A stretch of DNA of 64,000 nt. It comes from Enterobacter ludwigii (GTDB lineage: Bacteria; Pseudomonadota; Gammaproteobacteria; Enterobacterales; Enterobacteriaceae). The first letter of the stretch is position 1. The number at the start of each line of letters is the position of its first letter. The stretch covers positions 4,402,001 to 4,466,000 of the forward strand of contig CP083824.1 in the NCBI GenBank assembly GCA_023023105.1. The letters run 5' to 3'. The translations under genes were made by a program, and so were the position numbers. A model generated the notes under the pieces. The model saw nothing but the letters and a program-made list of their open reading frames with translations. It had not been told where the DNA came from and made no database searches. This document shows, in pieces, positions 55,881 to 64,000 of the stretch.

Positions 55881-58070
55881 ATGCTCTACAAAGGCGACAC
55901 CCTGTACCTCAACTGGCTGGAAGATGGCATTGCCGAACTGGTGTTCGATGCCCCCGGCTCAGTGAATAAGCTTGATACCGCGACGGTGGCCAGTCTTGGC
56001 CAGGCGCTGGATGCACTTGAAAAACAACCTGAATTAAAAGGGCTGCTGCTGCGTTCGAACAAAGCGGCCTTTATTGTCGGTGCCGATATCACCGAATTCC
56101 TTTCTCTGTTCCTGGTCCCGGAGGAACAGCTGAGCCAGTGGCTGCACTTTGCTAACAGCGTCTTTAATCGTCTGGAAGACCTTCCTGTCCCGACCATTTC
56201 CGCCGTTAATGGCTACGCGCTGGGCGGTGGCTGCGAATGCGTATTAGCCACTGATTACCGTCTGGCGACGCCGGATCTGCGCATTGGCCTCCCGGAAACC
56301 AAGCTGGGTATCATGCCGGGCTTTGGTGGTTCCGTGCGTATGCCGCGCATGCTGGGTGCCGACAGTGCACTTGAGATCATTGCGGCAGGTAAAGATGTTG
56401 GCGCAGAACAGGCGCAGAAAATCGGTCTGGTCGACGGCGTTGTGAAACCTGAGAAGCTTGTTGAAGGCGCACTCGCCATTCTGCGTCAGGCGATTAACGG
56501 CGATCTCGACTGGAAAGCCAAACGCCAGCCGAAGCTGGAGCCGTTAAAGCTCAGCAAGATTGAAGCCGCTATGAGCTTCACCATTGCCAAAGGCATGGTG
56601 ATGCAGACGGCGGGTAAGCACTACCCGGCCCCCATCACCGCGGTGAAAACCATTGAAGCGGCGGCCCGCTTTGGCCGCGACGAAGCCCTGAAACTGGAAA
56701 ACCAGAGCTTTGTCCCGCTGGCGCACACCAATGAAGCCCGCGCGCTGGTTGGCATCTTCCTCAACGATCAGTTCGTGAAAGGTAAAGCGAAACAGCTGAC
56801 CAAAAACGTTGAGACACCGAAACATGCAGCGGTACTCGGTGCCGGTATTATGGGTGGCGGCATCGCTTATCAGTCAGCCTGGAAAGGCGTACCGGTGGTG
56901 ATGAAGGACATCAGCGAGAAATCCCTGACGCTGGGCATGACCGAAGCGGCCAAGCTGCTGAATAAACAGCTGGAACGCGGAAAAATTGACGGGCTGAAGC
57001 TCGCGGGCGTGATCTCCACCATTCAGCCTGTGCTGGAATATACCGGCTTCGACCGTGTTGACGTGGTAGTCGAAGCCGTCGTTGAGAACCCGAAAGTTAA
57101 AAAAGCAGTGCTCGCGGAAACCGAAGAAAAGGTTCGTCCGGATACCGTCCTGGCCTCTAACACCTCCACCATTCCGATTAGCGAACTGGCGAGCGTGCTG
57201 AAGCGTCCGGAAAACTTCTGCGGGATGCACTTCTTCAACCCGGTACACCGGATGCCGCTTGTCGAAGTGATCCGTGGGGAAAAAACCTCAGACGACACCA
57301 TCGCCAAAGTGGTGGCATGGGCAAGCAAGATGGGCAAAACGCCAATCGTCGTTAACGACTGCCCGGGCTTCTTCGTTAACCGCGTCCTGTTCCCTTACTT
57401 CGCCGGTTTCAGCCAGTTGCTGCGCGACGGTGCCGACTTCCGCAAAATCGACAAAGTGATGGAAAAACAGTTCGGCTGGCCGATGGGCCCGGCGTATCTG
57501 CTGGATGTAGTCGGCATTGATACCGCGCATCACGCTCAGGCAGTCATGGCGGCAGGCTTCCCGCAGCGCATGCAGAAAGATTATCGCGATGCCATTGACG
57601 CGCTGTTCGACGCTAATCGCTTCGGTCAGAAAAACGGTCTGGGCTTCTGGCGCTATAAAGAAGACAGCAAAGGCAAACCGAAGAAAGAAGAAGACGCCGC
57701 AGTGGACAGCCTGCTGGCAGAAGTGAGTCAGCCAAAGCGTGACTTCACCGACGACGAGATCATCGCCCGAATGATGATACCGATGATCAACGAAGTGGTG
57801 CGTTGCCTGGAAGAAGGCATCATCGCCAGCCCGGCAGAAGCAGACATGGCGCTGGTGTACGGCCTGGGCTTCCCTCCGTTCCACGGCGGCGCGTTCCGCT
57901 GGCTGGACACGCTCGGCAGCGCCCGCTATCTCGATATGGCTCAGCAATATCAGCACCTCGGCCCGCTTTATGAGGTGCCGGAAGGGCTGCGTAACAAAGC
58001 GCGCCATAACGAACCCTACTATCCAGCAGTTGAGCCAGCCCGTCCGGTTGGCGAGCTGAAAACGGCTTAA
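55881..58070 (+). CDS. fadB: FadB multifunctional fatty-acid oxidation complex alpha subunit
   Basis: Alpha subunit of the aerobic beta-oxidation complex with enoyl-CoA hydratase, 3-hydroxyacyl-CoA dehydrogenase, isomerase and epimerase activities. 729 residues, as in E. coli. The crotonase half holds [18 protein letters not shown] (oxyanion region, about 109-119) and [11 protein letters not shown] (about 138-148). NAD motif [10 protein letters not shown] (about 320-329), then the dehydrogenase region with [11 protein letters not shown] (catalytic His about 450). The ATG at 55881 has AGGAG seven bases upstream. The frame from 55845 runs through the FadR box. fadA follows 9 bp later. Confidence 0.98.
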   Translation: MLYKGDTLYLNWLEDGIAELVFDAPGSVNKLDTATVASLGQALDALEKQPELKGLLLRSNKAAFIVGADITEFLSLFLVPEEQLSQWLHFANSVFNRLEDLPVPTISAVNGYALGGGCECVLATDYRLATPDLRIGLPETKLGIMPGFGGSVRMPRMLGADSALEIIAAGKDVGAEQAQKIGLVDGVVKPEKLVEGALAILRQAINGDLDWKAKRQPKLEPLKLSKIEAAMSFTIAKGMVMQTAGKHYPAPITAVKTIEAAARFGRDEALKLENQSFVPLAHTNEARALVGIFLNDQFVKGKAKQLTKNVETPKHAAVLGAGIMGGGIAYQSAWKGVPVVMKDISEKSLTLGMTEAAKLLNKQLERGKIDGLKLAGVISTIQPVLEYTGFDRVDVVVEAVVENPKVKKAVLAETEEKVRPDTVLASNTSTIPISELASVLKRPENFCGMHFFNPVHRMPLVEVIRGEKTSDDTIAKVVAWASKMGKTPIVVNDCPGFFVNRVLFPYFAGFSQLLRDGADFRKIDKVMEKQFGWPMGPAYLLDVVGIDTAHHAQAVMAAGFPQRMQKDYRDAIDALFDANRFGQKNGLGFWRYKEDSKGKPKKEEDAAVDSLLAEVSQPKRDFTDDEIIARMMIPMINEVVRCLEEGIIASPAEADMALVYGLGFPPFHGGAFRWLDTLGSARYLDMAQQYQHLGPLYEVPEGLRNKARHNEPYYPAVEPARPVGELKTA

Positions 58071-59243
<1,173 letters not shown>

Positions 59244-59263
59244 ATCAGGAAAAGTATCTCAAA

Positions 59264-59371
<108 letters not shown>

Positions 59372-59398
59372 AAGAGAGACAGTTTAGTTGCCGTTCTT

Positions 59399-59423
59399 CC
59401 CGCCTGTCAGGGGCGGGTTTTTT
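59399..59423 (+). terminator. Terminator of fadBA
   Basis: CCCGCC and GGCGGG pair around a short loop, followed by a run of six T. It lies just after the ERIC element and 3 bp before the fre stop; fre is convergent. Confidence 0.85.
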
Positions 59424-59425
59424 AT

Positions 59426-60127
59426 TTAGATGAAGGCAAAAGCATCGCCGAAGAGACGGTCTTCACGCGCATCACGTTCGTTACAGAACAAGTCACGGGC
59501 AATTTTCGCCATCTCAAAACGGCCAGCGATATAGATATCGTGCCCTGCCAGTGTGCCATGATCCTGTAGCACCGCCGTCAGTACCGTACCGCTGCGTCCA
59601 CGCCAGCCTTCTTCCGGCTGCTCAACCACCGGCTCTATGCGCAGGTTAGGATGGGTTACGCTCAGCGCTTCCAGTTCAGACAGGTCATAGAGATGTTTCT
59701 CTTCACGGCCACCCCAGTAAATGGTGATGTCACGGTCCGGGTTACGCGCCAGTGCGGTCAGCAGAATAGAGCGCACATAAGAGAAGCCCGTACCGCCCGC
59801 GATCAGGATCAGCGGACGGTCTTCGTCATCGCGCAGCCATGCATCACCATGAGGAATGTCGACCACAATCTCACGCTCTTTAAGAATGCGGTCCATGACG
59901 GCCATCGCATACAGGTTAAGCTCTGACGCACCAATATGAAGCTCAATAAATTCCTGCTCCGCTGGCGTTGAGGCCATAGAGAAAGGACGCTTATCACGCT
60001 CATCCATCACGACCATCAGGTACTGACCCGCGCGGAAAGAGAATGGCGCTTCTGGCACTAAACGGACGCGATATACGGTGTCGGTGATGGCATCTACCGA
60101 GGTCACTTTACAGCTTAAGGTTGTCAT
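59426..60127 (-). CDS. fre: Fre NAD(P)H-flavin reductase
   Basis: Reduces free riboflavin, FMN and FAD with NAD(P)H; reduced flavins serve ferric iron reduction and ribonucleotide reductase activation. 233 residues, as in E. coli. Flavin site RPFSMAST (about 46-53), NAD(P) motif [13 protein letters not shown] (about 107-119), and the C-terminal [10 protein letters not shown]. No tightly bound FAD motif is needed in this family. It lies 43 bp downstream of ubiD on the same strand, as in E. coli. Confidence 0.97.
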   Translation of the reverse strand: MTTLSCKVTSVDAITDTVYRVRLVPEAPFSFRAGQYLMVVMDERDKRPFSMASTPAEQEFIELHIGASELNLYAMAVMDRILKEREIVVDIPHGDAWLRDDEDRPLILIAGGTGFSYVRSILLTALARNPDRDITIYWGGREEKHLYDLSELEALSVTHPNLRIEPVVEQPEEGWRGRSGTVLTAVLQDHGTLAGHDIYIAGRFEMAKIARDLFCNERDAREDRLFGDAFAFI

Positions 60128-60170
60128 TCGCTCTCTCTGTCGGGAAGTCTATAGGGCTTAACGGTCAAGC

Positions 60171-61664
60171 TCAGGGTTTACCGTTATTCATTATGGCCAG
60201 CTCGTCCCAGATCGCGTCAATTCGCGCGGTCACTGCAGGATCTTTTTTGATCGGGCGACCCCATTCACGATCGGTTTCGCCAGGCCATTTATTGGTGGCA
60301 TCCAGTCCCATTTTTGAGCCAAGACCGGAAACCGGCGAGGCAAAATCCAGGTAATCTATCGGCGTGTTTTCGACTAACACCGTATCGCGCGCCGGGTCCA
60401 TTCGCGTGGTAATGGCCCAGATTACGTCATTCCAGTCGCGGGCGTTAACATCATCATCGCAGACAATAACAAACTTGGTATACATAAACTGGCGCAGGAA
60501 AGACCATACGCCCATCATCACGCGTTTCGCGTGACCAGGATACTGTTTCTTCATCGTGACCACCGCCATGCGATATGAGCATCCTTCAGGCGGCAGATAA
60601 AAATCAACAATTTCCGGGAACTGCTTTTGCAGGATCGGCACAAACACTTCATTCAGCGCCACTCCCAGTACCGCCGGTTCGTCCGGTGGACGTCCGGTAT
60701 AGGTGGAGTGATAGATCGCATCTTCACGCTGTGTAATGTGCGTAACGGTAAACACCGGGAAGTTATCCACTTCGTTGTAATAGCCGGTATGGTCGCCGTA
60801 AGGGCCTTCTGGCGCCATTTCACCCTGCTCAATGTAACCTTCCAGCACAATTTCCGCACTGGCCGGAACTTCGAGATCGTTAGAAATACACTTCACGACT
60901 TCGGTTTTGGTTCCGCGCAGCAGGCCTGCAAACGCGTATTCAGAGAGTGTATCCGGCACGGGGGTCACCGCACCCAGAATGGTGGCCGGATCGGCACCTA
61001 ACGCGACAGAGACAGGGAAACGTTCACCCGGATGCTCAGCACACCACTCCTGGAAATCCAGCGCGCCGCCGCGATGCGACAGCCAGCGCATGATGAGTTT
61101 ATTCTTGCCAATTAATTGCTGACGGTAAATACCGAGATTTTGCCGCTCTTTGTGAGGGCCGCGCGTAACCGTCAACCCCCAGGTGATCAGCGGAGCAGCA
61201 TCCTCAGGCCAGCACTGCATAATAGGGATTTTGGTCAGATCAACCGCATCGCCTTCCAGCACTTTCTGCTGGCACGGCGCGCCGCGCAGGCGTTTAGTTG
61301 GCATGTTCAATACTTGCTTAAACTGTGGCAATTTGTCGAACAGATCGCGGAAGCCTTTCGGCGGCTCTGGCTCTTTCAGAAACGCCAGCAGTTTACCCAC
61401 TTCACGCAGCGCCGTAACGTCTTCCTGCCCCATCCCCAATGCAACACGACGTGGAGTACCAAACAGGTTGCACAACACCGGCATGGCGTACCCTTTCGGA
61501 TTTTCAAACAGTAATGCGGGGCCACCGGCACGCAGGGTGCGGTCAGCAATTTCTGTCATCTCCAGATAAGGATCAACAGGAAGTGTAATGCGTTTGAGTT
61601 CGCCCTGCTTTTCCAGCAGCGTCAGGAAGTCGCGGAGATCGTGGTATTTCATGCAGTTAGTCAT
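60171..61664 (-). CDS. ubiD: UbiD 3-octaprenyl-4-hydroxybenzoate decarboxylase
   Basis: Decarboxylates 3-octaprenyl-4-hydroxybenzoate in ubiquinone synthesis, using the prenylated FMN made by UbiX. 497 residues, as in E. coli. Family motifs [23 protein letters not shown] (cofactor and metal binding), [24 protein letters not shown] (catalytic acidic residues near 290) and [20 protein letters not shown] are intact. The start is ATG at 61664 with AGAGAGG close upstream; an ATG four codons later is an alternative. It is divergent from rfaH. Confidence 0.96.
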   Translation of the reverse strand: MTNCMKYHDLRDFLTLLEKQGELKRITLPVDPYLEMTEIADRTLRAGGPALLFENPKGYAMPVLCNLFGTPRRVALGMGQEDVTALREVGKLLAFLKEPEPPKGFRDLFDKLPQFKQVLNMPTKRLRGAPCQQKVLEGDAVDLTKIPIMQCWPEDAAPLITWGLTVTRGPHKERQNLGIYRQQLIGKNKLIMRWLSHRGGALDFQEWCAEHPGERFPVSVALGADPATILGAVTPVPDTLSEYAFAGLLRGTKTEVVKCISNDLEVPASAEIVLEGYIEQGEMAPEGPYGDHTGYYNEVDNFPVFTVTHITQREDAIYHSTYTGRPPDEPAVLGVALNEVFVPILQKQFPEIVDFYLPPEGCSYRMAVVTMKKQYPGHAKRVMMGVWSFLRQFMYTKFVIVCDDDVNARDWNDVIWAITTRMDPARDTVLVENTPIDYLDFASPVSGLGSKMGLDATNKWPGETDREWGRPIKKDPAVTARIDAIWDELAIMNNGKP

Positions 61665-61834
61665 GGCCTCTCTGTAAGCGCTTCATTATACGGCGTAAGC
61701 CTGCTTGATGCTGTAATTTTGTTAAATTAGCGTGAACTTATGCGTTCTGTTCCATTTTCCCCCATTATAATCAACTTAGCGATCCCGCCAGGGTTTTGAT
61801 ATGCTTGCGCCCCGAACTAAGGGAAAGAGTGATT

Positions 61835-62326
61835 ATGCAGGCCTGGTATTTACTTTATTGCAAACGCGGGCAGCTTCAGCGCGCGCAGGAACATCTTGAA
61901 CGTCAGTCTGTAAATTGCCTGACACCCGTGATCACGCTTGAAAAAATGCAGCGCGGGAAGCGCACAACCGTCAGTGAGCCGTTGTTCCCGAACTACCTCT
62001 TCGTGGAGTTCGACCCGGAAGTCATCCACACCACCACCATCAGCGCCACACGCGGTGTCAGCCACTTTGTGCGCTTTGGTACCAGCCCGGCAATGGTTCC
62101 GTCAACGGTGATCCATCAACTATCGGTTTATCAACAACCCGAAGGTATCACCGACCCGGAAACACCTTACTCAGGGGACTGCGTCGTCATCACGGAAGGT
62201 GCTTTCGAAGGGTTGCAGGCGATTTTCGCTGAACCGGACGGCGAAGCACGCTCCATGCTGTTGCTCAACCTGCTGAACAAACAGGTTCTGCAAAGCGTTA
62301 AAAACACCGACTTCCGCAAAGTTTAA
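61835..62326 (+). CDS. rfaH: RfaH transcription antiterminator
   Basis: NusG paralogue that joins RNA polymerase at ops sites in long surface-polysaccharide, haemolysin and conjugation operons and prevents early termination. N-terminal NGN domain ([19 protein letters not shown], then [16 protein letters not shown]) and a short C-terminal KOW-like domain known in E. coli to switch fold. The ATG at 61835 (MQAWYLL) gives 163 residues (162 in E. coli); upstream frame to 61796 is not conserved. It ends 4 bp inside the convergent tatD end. No ops site was searched for beyond this window. Confidence 0.96.
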   Translation: MQAWYLLYCKRGQLQRAQEHLERQSVNCLTPVITLEKMQRGKRTTVSEPLFPNYLFVEFDPEVIHTTTISATRGVSHFVRFGTSPAMVPSTVIHQLSVYQQPEGITDPETPYSGDCVVITEGAFEGLQAIFAEPDGEARSMLLLNLLNKQVLQSVKNTDFRKV

Positions 62327-63105
62327 AAATCGATCCCAAACAGGTGACGCACGTTGTCATCCGTCTGCGCGGAAAGCCAGTGGGGATCTTCTCCGCGCCG
62401 TTTCGCCACGTTCTCAACGATGTGCCCAAGATGTGCAGGTTCATTTCGCCGCGACGTCGGTTTGGGTTTCATGTCTCTCGGCAGCAGATAAGGCGCATCC
62501 GTTTCCAGGAGCAAACGATCAGCCGGGATTACCGGCAACAGCTCGCGAAGCTCAAGCCCGCGGCGCTCATCACAAACCCAGCCAGTGATCCCCAGAAAGA
62601 GCCCACGTTCCAGGCAATCCAAAGCCTCCTGTCGCGAACCGGTAAAGCAGTGCAGCACCGCACCGGGTATTTTATCCAGCCACGGGTTCAGAAGGGCAAG
62701 AAAACGCTCATGCGCGTCGCGGCAGTGCAAAAACACCGGCATTCCAAGCTCAGCTGCCAGCGCAAGTTGTGCCGTGAACGCTTTTTCCTGCTCTTCAGGC
62801 GTGGAAAAGTTACGGTTGAAATCGAGACCGCATTCGCCGATCGCCACCACTTCTGGCATCTTCGCCAGCCTGTACAGGGTATCGCCACTTTCCGCAGTCC
62901 ACTGGCTGCTGTCATGAGGATGTACACCAGCGGTCGACCAGCAGCGCTCGTAGCGTTGCGCCAACAGCTGCGCCTGCTCGCTTTCATGCAGGTTGGTTCC
63001 TGTCAGCAACAGTCCTTTCACTCCGGCAGCAAACGCACGTGCAACGACCTCATCACGATCTTTCGCAAACTGCGAGCTGGTCAGGTTGAGTCCAATATCA
63101 AACAT
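62323..63105 (-). CDS. tatD: TatD metal-dependent 3'-5' nuclease
   Basis: Cytoplasmic TIM-barrel metallonuclease of the amidohydrolase-like fold with 3'-5' DNA and RNA exonuclease activity; despite the name it is not needed for Tat export. Metal ligands: Glu in [12 protein letters not shown] (about 91), His in [11 protein letters not shown] (about 128), His in VLHCFTG (about 152) and Asp in LLETDAPYL (about 203). The ATG at 63105 gives 260 residues, as in E. coli, with GGAG six bases upstream; an ATG at 63117 is a weaker choice. It follows tatC by 41 bp on the same strand. Confidence 0.95.
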   Translation of the reverse strand: MFDIGLNLTSSQFAKDRDEVVARAFAAGVKGLLLTGTNLHESEQAQLLAQRYERCWSTAGVHPHDSSQWTAESGDTLYRLAKMPEVVAIGECGLDFNRNFSTPEEQEKAFTAQLALAAELGMPVFLHCRDAHERFLALLNPWLDKIPGAVLHCFTGSRQEALDCLERGLFLGITGWVCDERRGLELRELLPVIPADRLLLETDAPYLLPRDMKPKPTSRRNEPAHLGHIVENVAKRRGEDPHWLSAQTDDNVRHLFGIDF

Positions 63106-63146
63106 GCGAATCTCCATATAACAACCGCCCTGACGGGCGGTTGATT

Positions 63147-63917
63147 TTACTCTTCAGTGGTCTTGTCTGACGTATCGTCTTCGTCATCTGTTCGACGTCC
63201 TTTACCCACGTAGAAACGCGAGAAGAAGACACCGACCTCGAACAGGCAATACATCGGTATGGCCAGCAGCGTCTGGGAGAACACATCCGGCGGTGTCAGC
63301 AGCATGCCAACCACAAATGCACCGACCAGGATATACGGACGCTTCTTACGCAGATCATCAGGGGTAGTCACCCCTACCCAGCAAAGCAACACAATGGCCA
63401 CCGGCACTTCGAATGCCACGCCAAAGGCCATAAACAGTGCCATCACAAAGCTGAGGTAGCTAGCGATATCCGTCGACACCTGGACACCTTCCGGCGCGGT
63501 ATGCGTCAGGAAGCCAAAGGCCAGCGGGAAGACAACGAAATAGGCAAACGCCATGCCGATATAGAACAGCAGCGAGCTGGATACCAGCAGCGGGATCACC
63601 AGCTTGCGTTCGTGTTTGTACAGTGCCGGCGCCACAAATGCCCACACCTGGTAAAGAATGATCGGCGCAGACGCAATCAACGATACCCAGAAAGTAAGCT
63701 TAATAGGGGTGAAAAACGGTGATGCAACATCTGTTGCAATCATCGTTGCCCCCAGCGGCATCTGCTTGATCAGCGGCGCAGAGACCACTTGATAGATGTC
63801 ATTGGCGAAGTAGACCAGACACAGGAATATGAGTAAAACTGCAATAATGCAGTTTAACAGTCGCTTACGCAGCTCTATAAGGTGCGTAATAAGCGGTTGA
63901 GTATCATCTACTGCCAT
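63147..63917 (-). CDS. tatC: TatC twin-arginine translocase subunit
   Basis: Inner-membrane receptor that, with TatB, binds twin-arginine signal peptides and recruits TatA for export of folded proteins. 256 residues (258 in E. coli), six membrane helices. Signature [14 protein letters not shown] at about residues 10-23, [12 protein letters not shown] and the YKHERKLV loop are conserved. The polar acidic tail ([13 protein letters not shown]) is typical. The ATG lies 2 bp after the tatB stop. Confidence 0.97.
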   Translation of the reverse strand: MAVDDTQPLITHLIELRKRLLNCIIAVLLIFLCLVYFANDIYQVVSAPLIKQMPLGATMIATDVASPFFTPIKLTFWVSLIASAPIILYQVWAFVAPALYKHERKLVIPLLVSSSLLFYIGMAFAYFVVFPLAFGFLTHTAPEGVQVSTDIASYLSFVMALFMAFGVAFEVPVAIVLLCWVGVTTPDDLRKKRPYILVGAFVVGMLLTPPDVFSQTLLAIPMYCLFEVGVFFSRFYVGKGRRTDDEDDTSDKTTEE

Positions 63918-63919
63918 GT

Positions 63920-64000
63920 TTACGCTTTATCACTCGACGATGGGGATGATTCGGAAACAGGCGCGGCGGGCTTAACTTCAGCCGCTTTTACCGCTGGCTC
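63920..64000 (-). CDS. tatB: TatB C-terminus (partial)
   Basis: The last 26 codons of a leftward gene directly upstream of tatC, ending in [10 protein letters not shown] and a TAA. An Ala/Pro/Lys/Val-rich tail of this kind and this place identify TatB, the Tat receptor partner. The conserved N-terminal helix lies outside the window. Confidence 0.85.
   Translation of the reverse strand, partial: EPAVKAAEVKPAAPVSESSPSSSDKA

Overview
The window is chromosomal DNA of a gamma-proteobacterium of the family Enterobacteriaceae. Nearly every protein aligns by eye, end to end, with a known E. coli K-12 protein, yet differs enough to be another genus. The 16S gene, the ERIC element and the small hairpin repeats fit Enterobacter or a close relative (inference; no database was searched).

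Layout. Positions 1-29,050 follow the E. coli 78-79 min order: yhiN, pitA, a small unknown gene, uspB/uspA, rsmJ-prlC, rlmJ, gor, treF, a broken HEPN-family gene, an acetyltransferase, a small degenerate lysozyme, yhjB, a dehydrogenase divergent from yhjC, yhjD, yhjE, yhjG, pdeH, kdgK, yhjJ, dctA and pdeK. gor lies directly beside treF, so the ars and acid-resistance genes that separate them in E. coli are absent. Positions 29,135-43,190 are the cellulose locus: bcsQ-A-B-Z-C leftward and bcsE-F-G rightward. Positions 43,235-51,700 hold a second family-8 glucanase, birA, murB and a complete rRNA operon with a tRNA-Glu spacer, all leftward. Positions 51,696-64,000 hold hemG-trkH-yigZ-pepQ, divergent from fadBA, then fre, ubiD, rfaH, tatD, tatC and the end of tatB.

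How the genes work together. The central part is about cyclic di-GMP and cellulose. PdeH and PdeK are EAL-domain proteins, BcsA carries a PilZ domain, and BcsE binds the nucleotide. PdeH sits behind a consensus flagellar sigma-28 promoter. The right part links phosphate-rich housekeeping functions: rRNA, cell-wall precursor and biotin enzymes, haem, potassium uptake, fatty-acid oxidation and twin-arginine export.

Main discoveries. (1) A complete 768-bp IS1 sits between bcsQ and bcsE without a target duplication. Only the last six codons of bcsR remain on one side, and bcsE starts near codon 190 on the other. This is an IS1-adjacent deletion that removed the control region of both cellulose operons. 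(2) The HEPN-family gene beside treF carries an in-frame TAA at codon 53. (3) The rRNA operon is flanked by hemG on its 5' side and murB-birA on its 3' side, a chimera of E. coli rrnA and rrnB contexts, and birA abuts the bcs region. Both imply large chromosomal rearrangements relative to E. coli. (4) A short lysozyme-like gene lacks two of its three catalytic residues. I found no CRISPR array, prophage or clear novel multi-gene defence system.
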